DNA from: a bacterium
GTDB lineage: Bacteria; Verrucomicrobiota; Verrucomicrobiae; Limisphaerales; J093
Assembly: GCA_021839785.1 (NCBI GenBank)
Contig: JAKCAB010000611.1
Location: forward strand, 1-7,784
Length of the DNA: 7,784 bases
Direction of reading: 5' to 3'
Both the position numbers and the translations under genes were made by a program. Shown here in pieces: positions 1 through 7,512 of the stretch; positions within the stretch are counted from its first letter, which is position 1, and each line of letters begins with the position of its first letter. Below the pieces are notes generated by a model, which was not told where the DNA came from, ran no database searches, and was given only the letters and a program-made list of their open reading frames with translations.

Positions 1-94
1 CCTGACAGTTGCTTTCCTTTTCCTCGAGGATTCGCGGCCTTCGTACATGGCCCGGGGGTGCGGTGACGGATCCCAGCCGGTCGCGCGGACCAAG

Positions 95-967
<873 letters not shown>

Positions 968-982
968 GGATTGACTGGGGCC

Positions 983-1011
983 AAGGTAAGCACGCTGTTC
1001 TCGGGCGTCAA
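983..1011 (-). promoter_or_regulatory. Candidate sigma70-type promoter for the pseudopilin gene
   Basis: Read on the minus strand there is TTGACG (1011-1006), a 17-base spacer, then TACCTT (988-983). The -35 box matches the consensus at five of six bases; the -10 box matches at only three of six. A transcript starting about 7 bases further on would leave a leader of roughly ten bases before the ATG at 967, fitting the absence of a Shine-Dalgarno. The match is modest and could be chance. Confidence 0.3.
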
Positions 1012-1076
1012 TGGTCCGCAACGAGCCATTTCACCGCACAGGCGCCGTCGGATATGGCCTCACAGGATGCGCCGGA

Positions 1077-1376
1077 TTACTCGAAATCGTACACCACCAC
1101 CCGCTCGCAGACCGGTTTGAAAACTTTTTCCACAAACTCGAGGTGGAGCGGATGGACTTGGTAGGCGTCTTGGGTCTGTTTATCCGGGAAAGTGAGGTTC
1201 AGCGCCACTTGGTAGGTCTGGTCCACCACCGCGCGGTGGCTGCGCGCCATCCGGCCGGCGTGGAAGCTCAGCACGCCGGGGATCGGCTTGAGATAACGCT
1301 CCATGCCGGCAAGCAGTTCATCGGCCGCGTTCGCCAGGCCCGGCTTCGTCCAGAAGATCACAACGTGTGAAAACAT
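1077..1376 (-). CDS. Dabb (stress-responsive alpha/beta barrel) domain protein
   Basis: Small 99-residue protein made of a single Dabb domain of the dimeric ferredoxin-like alpha/beta-barrel fold. The start is typical: MFSHVVIFWTKPG, with the conserved His4 in the first beta strand. The helix at about 15-30 is followed by PGV (33-35). The C-terminal half has the family pattern of a strand (YQVALNLTF, 55-63), a helix, then YQVHPLHLEFV (72-82) with conserved His75, Pro76 and His78, and a last strand VVVYDFE. Members act as small homodimeric enzymes or ligand-binding proteins; the substrate cannot be told from sequence. A GGAG lies very close to the ATG (2-base gap), a poor spacing. The gene follows the gamma-glutamyltransferase-like gene by 109 bp on the same strand, so co-transcription is possible but unproven. 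No signal peptide is seen, so it is probably cytoplasmic. Confidence 0.9.
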   Translation of the reverse strand: MFSHVVIFWTKPGLANAADELLAGMERYLKPIPGVLSFHAGRMARSHRAVVDQTYQVALNLTFPDKQTQDAYQVHPLHLEFVEKVFKPVCERVVVYDFE

Positions 1377-1485
1377 GGCTCCAGCTAAGGCGAAGGCGGG
1401 ACCGCCGGCAACGCGTTTCTCCGCGCGGCAAGCCCAGCGGCCGGCGGGCGCGATTCCGCGTCTTCGGCGCGCCGCAAGGCGGTCT

Positions 1486-3165
1486 TCACTGCACCGGCTC
1501 CGGCACCGCCGCGCCGTCCTTGCGCGGATCGGACGCGCCGTAGTTGATGCCGCGCGCGAAATCGCGCATCACCGCCTGGCCACCGCCAACGTCCTGCGCG
1601 AACGGGGCGATCACTTTCAAATCGTGGCCCTTCGCCGCCAAACCGACGCGCACGCTCGCCGGCACGCGCGACTCGATTTCCACGTCGGCGCCATCGAACG
1701 TCAACTTGGTGAACCGCGGCGCTTCGAGCGCGGACTGGAGGTTCATGCCGAAATCCACCAGGTTCGCCACAAATTGCGCGTGCGCTTGGGCCTGGTTCCA
1801 GCCGCCCATGATGCCGAAGGCGATCCGCAAATCGCCTTTGGCCATGAAGCCGGGAATGATCTTGTCTACTGGCCGCTTGCGCGGCGCCAACGCATTGGGG
1901 TGCGTTGGATCGAGGCTGAACAGACCGCCGCGGTTTTGCAGTCCGAAACCGGTGCCATCCGCCACCAAGCCGGAACCGAAGCCGCCGTAGTTGCTTTGGA
2001 TCAGCGAAACCAGGTTGCCCTCGGCGTCCACCGCGCAAAGGTACGTTGTGTCCGTGCCGCTTGGCTGGCCGGGCGGCACGACGCTGGCGGCCTGGTTTGG
2101 ATCGATGAGCCGGGCACGCTCGCGGGCATACGCCTTCGACAACATGCCGGCCACCGGCACCTTCGCGAACCGCGGGTCCGCGACGTACCGGAGCAGGTCC
2201 GCATAGGCGAGTTTCTTGGCTTCGATCAGCGTGTGCCACGTCGCCACCGAATCGCGGCCCCACTCGGCGAGCGGGAACGGCTCCATCAGATTCAACATCA
2301 GCAGCGCGGCGATCCCCTGCCCTTGCGGCGGGATTTCATAGACGGTCCAACCGCGGTAAGTCGTCGCGATCGGCTCGACCCATTGCGGGCGGAAGTCGCG
2401 CAAATCCGCCGCGGTCCAAGTGCCGCCGTGCTTTTGCGAATTGGCCAGCAGCAGCCTGGCGATGGCGCCTTCGTAGTAGGCCTTGCGACCGTCACGGGCC
2501 ACCTGGCGCAGCGCCCACGCCAGATCGCGGTTGCGAAACATCTCGCCCATCCGCGGCGCCCGGCCGTCCGGCAAAAACGTCTTCGCCGCCGCCGAATCCG
2601 CGCTCATCAGCTTTTCGCTGGCTTGCCAATAACCGGCGACAATTTCGCTCACCGGGTAACCTTCGGCGGCGATCCGGATCGCGGGCGCCAGCAGGCGCGC
2701 CAGTTTCAGGCGGCCGAACTTGGCCTGGAGCGCGTCCCAGCCCGCGACCGCGCCGGGAATCGTGACCGAGTAAATCCCGCGCGGGGGCATGTTCGTGAAG
2801 CCCTGGCCGCGCAGGAATTCGATCGTCAAACCCGACGGCGCCCAGCCACTCGAATTGAGCCCGTGCAGCTTCCCGGTTTTCGCCTCGTAGACGATCGCAA
2901 ACAGATCGCCGCCCAGGCCGCTGGTCATCGGGGCCACCACGCCCATGACCGCGTTGGCGGCGATGGCGGCATCCACCGCGTTGCCACCTTCGGCCAGGAC
3001 TTGCGCGCCGGCCTGCGACGCCAGCGGGTGTTCGCTGGCCACGATGCCGTGCGTCGAGATCACCATCGACCGGCCTTGGACGCGCTCTGCGGTGTGGCCC
3101 AAACCAGCGACGCAAATGAGTGACAGCCATCCCAGGGTCAATCGGACGGACAGGTGGGCGTTCAT
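1486..3165 (-). CDS. ggt: Gamma-glutamyltransferase-family N-terminal nucleophile hydrolase, secreted, YwrD-like
   Basis: A 559-residue precursor of the GGT family (peptidase family T3). Residues 1-26 look like a signal peptide (hydrophobic 9-22), implying periplasmic action. The large subunit begins with the family block HGIVASEHPLASQAG (39-53), GGNAVDAAIAANAV (60-73) and SGLGGD (82-87). Autocleavage is expected before Thr373 in GTDTTYLCAVD, giving a mature small subunit of 187 residues with Thr373 as nucleophile. The oxyanion-hole glycines are Gly454-Gly455 in GIMGGWNQ. Residues that hold the gamma-glutamyl group in E. coli GGT are not kept. The Arg114 position falls at Ser106 (SSGWAP), Asp433 at Gly414 (QNRGGLF), and the Ser-Ser pair is replaced by PGF (438-440). 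This resembles YwrD-type or acylase-like members, so glutathione hydrolysis should not be assumed. The ATG at 3165 is the only sensible start; no Shine-Dalgarno is visible. Confidence 0.93.
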   Translation of the reverse strand: MNAHLSVRLTLGWLSLICVAGLGHTAERVQGRSMVISTHGIVASEHPLASQAGAQVLAEGGNAVDAAIAANAVMGVVAPMTSGLGGDLFAIVYEAKTGKLHGLNSSGWAPSGLTIEFLRGQGFTNMPPRGIYSVTIPGAVAGWDALQAKFGRLKLARLLAPAIRIAAEGYPVSEIVAGYWQASEKLMSADSAAAKTFLPDGRAPRMGEMFRNRDLAWALRQVARDGRKAYYEGAIARLLLANSQKHGGTWTAADLRDFRPQWVEPIATTYRGWTVYEIPPQGQGIAALLMLNLMEPFPLAEWGRDSVATWHTLIEAKKLAYADLLRYVADPRFAKVPVAGMLSKAYARERARLIDPNQAASVVPPGQPSGTDTTYLCAVDAEGNLVSLIQSNYGGFGSGLVADGTGFGLQNRGGLFSLDPTHPNALAPRKRPVDKIIPGFMAKGDLRIAFGIMGGWNQAQAHAQFVANLVDFGMNLQSALEAPRFTKLTFDGADVEIESRVPASVRVGLAAKGHDLKVIAPFAQDVGGGQAVMRDFARGINYGASDPRKDGAAVPEPVQ

Positions 3166-3236
3166 GGTGGCGGCAGTCTAACTCAGGCCAGTGTGCCACC
3201 GCCAGTTTCTAAACCGGAACGATGCCGTTGAAATGG

Positions 3237-3279
3237 GGAGCGCAGACCGCTGGCCTGCAATGTTCGGCGACCCGCCGAA
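3237..3279 (+). repeat. GGAGC-headed intergenic hairpin plus adjacent perfect hairpin
   Basis: The block begins with GGAGC (3237-3241), directly followed by an imperfect 7-bp stem with a 3-base loop (GCAGACC / GCT / GGCCTGC, 3242-3258, one mismatch). Four bases later comes a perfect 7-bp hairpin (TTCGGCG / ACC / CGCCGAA, 3263-3279). It lies in the non-coding gap upstream of the GGT-like gene. The same head-plus-stem design recurs at 7600-7622 with different stem bases. I infer a dispersed REP-like intergenic repeat. A transcription terminator for the leftward peptidase gene is less likely because no T-run follows. Confidence 0.55.
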
Positions 3280-3340
3280 TACCTCGTCGCCCGGATTCCC
3301 GGCTCGCCGCTTGGAGACGTGTCGGTTTGAGGCTCGAAGT

Positions 3341-3374
3341 CGTCGCCGAGCCGGCGACGCCGGCCCGCGGGCCG
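3341..3374 (+). repeat. Perfect GC-rich hairpin followed by a 14-bp palindrome
   Basis: CGTCGCCG (3341-3348), a 3-base loop AGC, and CGGCGACG (3352-3359) form a perfect 8-bp stem. One base later is the perfect palindrome CGGCCCGCGGGCCG (3361-3374). They lie about 80 bp past the stop of the leftward M48 gene and could form a strong RNA structure at its 3' end. There is no T-tract on either side, so a classical intrinsic terminator is not supported. The rest of the 3166-3453 gap shows no credible gene. Confidence 0.45.
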
Positions 3375-3453
3375 TGTGCGGTCCCCATCCGACAACATCG
3401 TTCGGCTAACCAACCAACCAAGCGAAGTCCAAGCCGCCGCTTCGACGGTGAAG

Positions 3454-4197
3454 CTACGCTTGGCGCGGACGCCAAAGCCGGCCCATTTGGGCGATGCGTT
3501 CCGCCGGTGTGGGGTGCGAACTGAAGTACTGTCCGAGCGGCGTCTGGTTCTGGTGCAACGCCTGGAGCCGTTGGAACAATCGCACGCTCGCCAGCGGTGG
3601 GTAGCCAGCAGCGTCGGCCAGCCGCGAGCCAAGCTCGTCCGCCTCGAACTCGCAATCCTGCGAGTAGGCGCTCGCGAGCATTTGCAGTCCCGCGCCGCGC
3701 AGCCAGGTGCCGAGCGGCCCGGCGCGCCCGGCCACCCGCGCCGCCAGGTTCAGCGCCGAATCGTGCAACAGGCGGTCGGCGGCGTGTCCGCGGATGACAT
3801 GCGCCATTTCATGGCCCAGGACGAACGCGAGTTCGTCGGTGTAGCGGTGGCACAAATCGAGCAACGGCAGGCTGACGAAGATAAAACCACCCGGCAGCGC
3901 TAGCGCCGTCGGTTCCGGCAACCGCACCACTTCCGCGCTGAAGGACAGGAGTTTGTTCTTCACGCGCGCGGCCAGTTGCTGGCAAAGGCCGCTGACCAGC
4001 GCGGCGTCCTGCGGATCGGCGTGCCCTTCGATCTTCGCCCGAAACTCCATCGCCAGCGTCCGGCCCATCGACTTCTCGGCGCGAATCCGGTCGTCTTCCG
4101 AGCCAAGGACGGCGTTCCAGCCCCAGCGCACTTTTTGGACGGCGGGCATGGTTGCCCGGCCCAGGCCGCGGCCGAGATTGTAAAACAGATTGCTCAC
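3454..4197 (-). CDS. M48 family zinc metallopeptidase
   Basis: Predicted M48 (Ste24/HtpX/BepA-type) zinc peptidase, 247 residues from a GTG start at 4197. The zinc site is HEMAH (His129, Glu130, His133) plus the downstream ExxxD motif EFEAD (Glu183, Asp187). Upstream is the family's substrate-side strand LPGGFIFV (101-108), and near the C-terminus SSHPTPAERI (His228), both typical of M48. No transmembrane pair like that of HtpX is obvious, and no signal peptide starts at this codon, so it resembles soluble M48 proteins that trim or clear misfolded proteins. The start is uncertain. The frame stays open to a TTG at 4281 (275 residues), but those 28 extra residues are basic and low in complexity. 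The first ATG (4149) would remove NLFYNLGR, which looks like the natural N-terminus. No start has a Shine-Dalgarno. The gene diverges from araD. Family call is firm; substrate unknown. Confidence 0.9.
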   Translation of the reverse strand: MSNLFYNLGRGLGRATMPAVQKVRWGWNAVLGSEDDRIRAEKSMGRTLAMEFRAKIEGHADPQDAALVSGLCQQLAARVKNKLLSFSAEVVRLPEPTALALPGGFIFVSLPLLDLCHRYTDELAFVLGHEMAHVIRGHAADRLLHDSALNLAARVAGRAGPLGTWLRGAGLQMLASAYSQDCEFEADELGSRLADAAGYPPLASVRLFQRLQALHQNQTPLGQYFSSHPTPAERIAQMGRLWRPRQA

Positions 4198-4366
4198 AAG
4201 CTGAGCGCGCCACCGGTCCGCCAGACCGCTCCGGCGCGTTGTGACCTGACTATTCGGAAGCCGGCGCGGCGGGCCAAGCAAAATGCGCTGCGTCGCGGTT
4301 CTCCGGCGTGAGCCGCGCGGCAGTTAATCGCTTGCCTGCGATGCATTCCGCCCCATCCTCGCGCTC

Positions 4367-5059
4367 ATGCTTGAAGCGCTCAAACGGGAAGTCTGCGAAG
4401 CCAATCTTCAGCTCGTCCGCGAAGGCCTCGTCATCCAGACGTTCGGGAACGTCAGCGGCGTGGACCGCGCCAGCGGTTGCGTGGTGATCAAGCCTTCCGG
4501 CGTCGGTTACGAGGGCATGAAGCCGGAGCAAATGGTGGTGCTGTCGCTCGAGACGGGCGAGGTGGTCGAGGGCCAATTGAACCCCAGCTCGGACACGCCG
4601 ACCCACCTCGTGCTTTACCGCGCGTTCAAGGACGTGGGCGGCATCGTTCACACCCACAGCGCGCACGCCACTGCCTGGGCGCAGGCCCGCCGCGAGATTC
4701 CGCCGCTAGGCACCACGCACGCGGATTTCTTTGGCGGGCCGGTGCCGTGCACGCGCGCGCTCAAGCCGGCCGAAATCAAAGGCGAATACGAAGCCAACAC
4801 CGGCCACGTGATCGTGGAGCGGTTTCGCGACATCGCCCCGCTGGTGCTGCCCGGCGTGCTGGTGGCCAGCCACGGCCCGTTTGCCTGGGGGCGCAGCGTC
4901 AAGGAGGCCGTGAAGAACGCGGTGGCGCTGGAGTTCATCGCCGGTCTGGCCAGCGAGACATTCAGCCTCAACGCCTCTGCAAAGACCATGCCCGCCGCGC
5001 TGCTCGACAAGCATTTTTCCCGCAAGCACGGCCCCGGCGCGTATTACGGGCAGCGGTGA
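4367..5059 (+). CDS. araD: L-ribulose-5-phosphate 4-epimerase
   Basis: A 230-residue class II aldolase/epimerase that closely follows E. coli AraD (231 residues) from end to end. It converts L-ribulose 5-phosphate to D-xylulose 5-phosphate, the last step of bacterial L-arabinose use, in the cytoplasm. Visible active-site residues in AraD numbering are Asn28 (GNVS), Lys42 (KPSG), Asp76 (SSDTPTH), zinc ligands His95 and His97 (HTHSAH), catalytic Asp120 (TTHAD) and Glu142. The third zinc histidine is His169 (SHGPFAWG) and the catalytic tyrosine is Tyr227 (AYYGQ), both shifted by two residues by a small deletion around 153-160. Start ATG 4367 reproduces the E. coli N-terminus (MLE-LKR-V-EANL). 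No Shine-Dalgarno precedes it. The gene is followed after 53 bp by a GH127 arabinofuranosidase, which supports the arabinose assignment over ascorbate-pathway paralogues (UlaF, SgbE), although those cannot be fully excluded. Confidence 0.95.
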   Translation: MLEALKREVCEANLQLVREGLVIQTFGNVSGVDRASGCVVIKPSGVGYEGMKPEQMVVLSLETGEVVEGQLNPSSDTPTHLVLYRAFKDVGGIVHTHSAHATAWAQARREIPPLGTTHADFFGGPVPCTRALKPAEIKGEYEANTGHVIVERFRDIAPLVLPGVLVASHGPFAWGRSVKEAVKNAVALEFIAGLASETFSLNASAKTMPAALLDKHFSRKHGPGAYYGQR

Positions 5060-5112
5060 ATCGGCTTTGTGCGTGCTTGCCTGCTGGCGGCCAGGCCGCA
5101 GAATGCGCGCAG

Positions 5113-7488
5113 ATGAAAGCCTTACTTGCCCTTGCCGCCGCCGCGCCGGTGCTGCTCGTCGCGGCCGGTCCCGCCCCGCAAATCAAACTCGACGCTGTAC
5201 CGTTCACGCAGGTCGAAATCACGGATGCCTTCTGGGCGCCGCGCCGGGAAACCAACCGCATCGCCTCAATTCCGGTGAACCTGGAGAACCTCGAAAAAGC
5301 GAAGAACCTCGAGAACCTCCGCCTCGCCGGGCAGCACAAGACCGAAGGCTACGAAGGCCCGGTGTTCATGGACTCGGACGTGTACAAGGCGCTCGAAGCC
5401 GCGTCGTACTCGCTGGCCACGCATCCCGACCCGGCGCTCGACAAGCAACTAGACGACATCATTGCCATCCTCGCCGCGGCGCAGCAGCCGGACGGCTACC
5501 TCGACAGCTATTACACGGTGAAGGAGCCGGGCAAGCGTTGGGTCAACCTCCGCGACAACCACGAACTCTACTGCGCCGGCCACATGTTCGAGGCGGCGGT
5601 CGCACATTTCCAGGCCACCGGCAAGACCACGTTCCTGAACGTCGCGCGCAAGTACGCCGACTACATCGACTCCGTGTTTGGCCCGCCCCCGAAACGCATG
5701 GGTTACCCCGGTCATCCGGAGATCGAGCTGGCTTTGGTGAAGTTGTGGCGCGCGACCGGCGAGCGCCGCTACTTCGAGCTGGCGCGGTTCTTCGTCGAAA
5801 GCCGCGGTTCGAAATTCTTCGCCGAAGAACACCACACACCGCTCGACCGCTACGACGGCAGCTATTGGCAGGACGACGTGCCGATTTGCGATCACCAGAA
5901 CATCAAAGGCCACGCCGTGCGCGCCTGCTACCTCATGTCCGGCACGACGGAAGTGGCCCGTGAAACCGGCGACGTGAAGTTGTTGAAAATGCTCAACCGG
6001 GTCTGGCGCAACACCGCCGAGCGCAACATGTACCTCACGGGCGGCATCGGCCCCAGCGCCCACAACGAAGGCTTCACCGAGGATTACGACCTGCCCAACC
6101 TCACGGCCTACCAGGAAACCTGCGCCACCGTCGCGCTGGCTCAGTGGAACCACCGCCTCGCGCTGCTTTATGGCGATGCGAAGTACGCGGACATCGTCGA
6201 GCGCGCGCTTTACAACGGCGTCCTCGCGGGTGTTTCGCTGGATGGCACGCGGTTTTTCTACGTGAATCCGCTCGAAAGCCGCGGCAACCACCATCGCTCG
6301 CCCTGGTTTGGCTGCGCGTGTTGCCCGCCGAACGTCGCCCGCACGCTGGCTTCGCTGGGCGGCTATGCGTACGCCACCGCGGCCGATGCCTTGTATGTGA
6401 ACCTGTTTATCCAAGGTGCAGTAAAGACGAAGATGGCCGGGCATGACGTGAAACTGAACGTCACCACCGATTATCCGTGGGACGGCGCGGTCACGTTCAA
6501 ACCGGAACTGGCCCGCCCGGCGCGGTTCGCGCTTCACCTCCGCGTGCCCGGTTGGTGTCCCGACGCGAAGGTGCGCGTGAATGGCAAGGCTCTGTCCGCG
6601 CCGGTCCAGGACCGCGGCTATCTCGTGCTCGCGCGCGAGTGGCGGACGGGCGATTCGGTCAACCTGGATTTTGCGATGCCCATCGAACGAATCACCGCCA
6701 ATCCGAACGTGCAGGCCGACCGCAACGCGATGGCGTTCCAACGCGGGCCGCTGGTTTATTGCCTCGAACAAGCCGATAACGCCGAACCGCTCGACGCGCT
6801 CTACTTTCTGCCGGACGACCGCCTCACGGCCGGCCGCGAGCCCGGCTTGTTGGGCGGCGTGGTCACCCTCAAAGGATTCGCGAACGTGGCGGGCGAAATG
6901 GATTGGAACCACCGACTCTACCATGCGCTGCCCGCGCCGCGGGTCGTGCCCTTCAAGGCCATTCCTTACTACGCCTGGGACAATCGCCAGGCCGGCCCCA
7001 TGAAAGTCTGGTTGCCGCTCAATCCGCCGGCGCCGCGCGCTGGCGGACTCGAAGCGCAGGCCAAAGTCACCGTCTCGTTCGCGAACGGCAACTCGCAGCC
7101 CAGCGGCATCAACGACGGCGCGGAGCCAAAAAGCAGCGGTGAACAACCGGCCGCGCTTTGCCACTGGTGGCCGCACAAAAACACCGAGGAATGGGCGCAA
7201 TACACCTGGACGAAGCCGGTCAGCGTTGGCGGCGCGCGGGTGTATTGGTTCGACGACACCGGCCGCGGCGCGTGCTGTTTGCCGGCGAGTTGGCGCATCG
7301 AATACCGTGACGGCGAAAGCTGGAAAGCAGTCGCGGTTGAAGGCGCCTACCCGGTCGCCCGCGACAAATGGTGCGACGTGCGCTTCGCGCCGGTCACCAC
7401 CTCCGCGCTCCGCCTGCTCGTCAAACTCCAACCCGACTGGGCGGCGGGCGTGCACGAGTGGAAGGTGGTCGAAGCAGAACTCGATTAG
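5113..7488 (+). CDS. Glycoside hydrolase family 127 beta-L-arabinofuranosidase with C-terminal F5/8-type domain, secreted
   Basis: Predicted 791-residue secreted glycosidase (former DUF1680) that should release L-arabinofuranose from beta-linked arabino-oligosaccharides. Residues 1-18 are a signal peptide with a likely cut after VAA. The (alpha/alpha) barrel spans about 25-430, and beta-sandwich domains follow to about 640. Catalytic residues align with Bifidobacterium HypBA1: acid/base Glu319 (HNEGF), zinc ligands Glu335 and Cys337 (QETCATV), Cys404, and nucleophile Cys403 (ACCPPN). The 16-residue gap from Glu319 to Glu335 equals that between Glu322 and Glu338 of HypBA1. Residues about 645-791 form an extra domain (INDG, EWAQYTW, VYWFDD, W-I-Y-DG-W, LRL, HEWKV) that resembles discoidin/F5-8 type C (CBM32-like) folds. 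ATG 5113 gives the signal peptide. The frame is open far upstream through araD, but that part is an Arg-rich shadow. Substrate preference beyond beta-L-arabinofuranosides is inferred. Confidence 0.93.
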   Translation: MKALLALAAAAPVLLVAAGPAPQIKLDAVPFTQVEITDAFWAPRRETNRIASIPVNLENLEKAKNLENLRLAGQHKTEGYEGPVFMDSDVYKALEAASYSLATHPDPALDKQLDDIIAILAAAQQPDGYLDSYYTVKEPGKRWVNLRDNHELYCAGHMFEAAVAHFQATGKTTFLNVARKYADYIDSVFGPPPKRMGYPGHPEIELALVKLWRATGERRYFELARFFVESRGSKFFAEEHHTPLDRYDGSYWQDDVPICDHQNIKGHAVRACYLMSGTTEVARETGDVKLLKMLNRVWRNTAERNMYLTGGIGPSAHNEGFTEDYDLPNLTAYQETCATVALAQWNHRLALLYGDAKYADIVERALYNGVLAGVSLDGTRFFYVNPLESRGNHHRSPWFGCACCPPNVARTLASLGGYAYATAADALYVNLFIQGAVKTKMAGHDVKLNVTTDYPWDGAVTFKPELARPARFALHLRVPGWCPDAKVRVNGKALSAPVQDRGYLVLAREWRTGDSVNLDFAMPIERITANPNVQADRNAMAFQRGPLVYCLEQADNAEPLDALYFLPDDRLTAGREPGLLGGVVTLKGFANVAGEMDWNHRLYHALPAPRVVPFKAIPYYAWDNRQAGPMKVWLPLNPPAPRAGGLEAQAKVTVSFANGNSQPSGINDGAEPKSSGEQPAALCHWWPHKNTEEWAQYTWTKPVSVGGARVYWFDDTGRGACCLPASWRIEYRDGESWKAVAVEGAYPVARDKWCDVRFAPVTTSALRLLVKLQPDWAAGVHEWKVVEAELD

Positions 7489-7512
7489 TCAAACCCGCGA
7501 GGACCTCGGCAC

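Noticed and set aside
8..22. GTTGCTTTCCTTTTC near the left edge and a 14/15 match at 7747-7761
   Set aside because: A 15-base near match between two places is about what chance gives in 7.8 kb, and there is no further similarity around it.
1..94. Possible start of a further minus-strand gene at ATG 48 or beyond position 1
   Set aside because: Only 16 codons are available from ATG 48 and no product is recognisable. The AAGGAAAG near the left edge might precede a start outside the window, but that cannot be judged.
1377..1485. Terminator between the GGT-like and Dabb genes
   Set aside because: Only a 4-bp stem (CCGC/GCGG) is seen near the stop and there is no T-tract, so co-transcription cannot be excluded and no terminator is called.
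1303..3123. Long plus-strand open frame (606 codons) opposite the GGT-like gene
   Set aside because: It is Arg/His-rich with no domain signature. The minus strand encodes a complete GGT-family protein with all processing motifs, so this frame is an antisense shadow of high-GC codon use.
3183..3198. Sigma54-like TGGCAC motif upstream of the GGT-like gene (minus strand)
   Set aside because: The -12 position reads CCTGA instead of TTGC[AT], so the essential GC element is missing.
4477..5112. Upstream in-frame extension of GH127 through araD
   Set aside because: This part reads as an Arg-rich shadow of araD. The GH127 signal peptide begins at the ATG at 5113.
5449..7455. Long minus-strand open frame (668 codons) opposite the GH127 gene
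   Set aside because: Its composition is typical of antisense GC-rich frames (Arg, Val, His, Gly) and it shows no motif. The sense frame holds a full GH127 active site.
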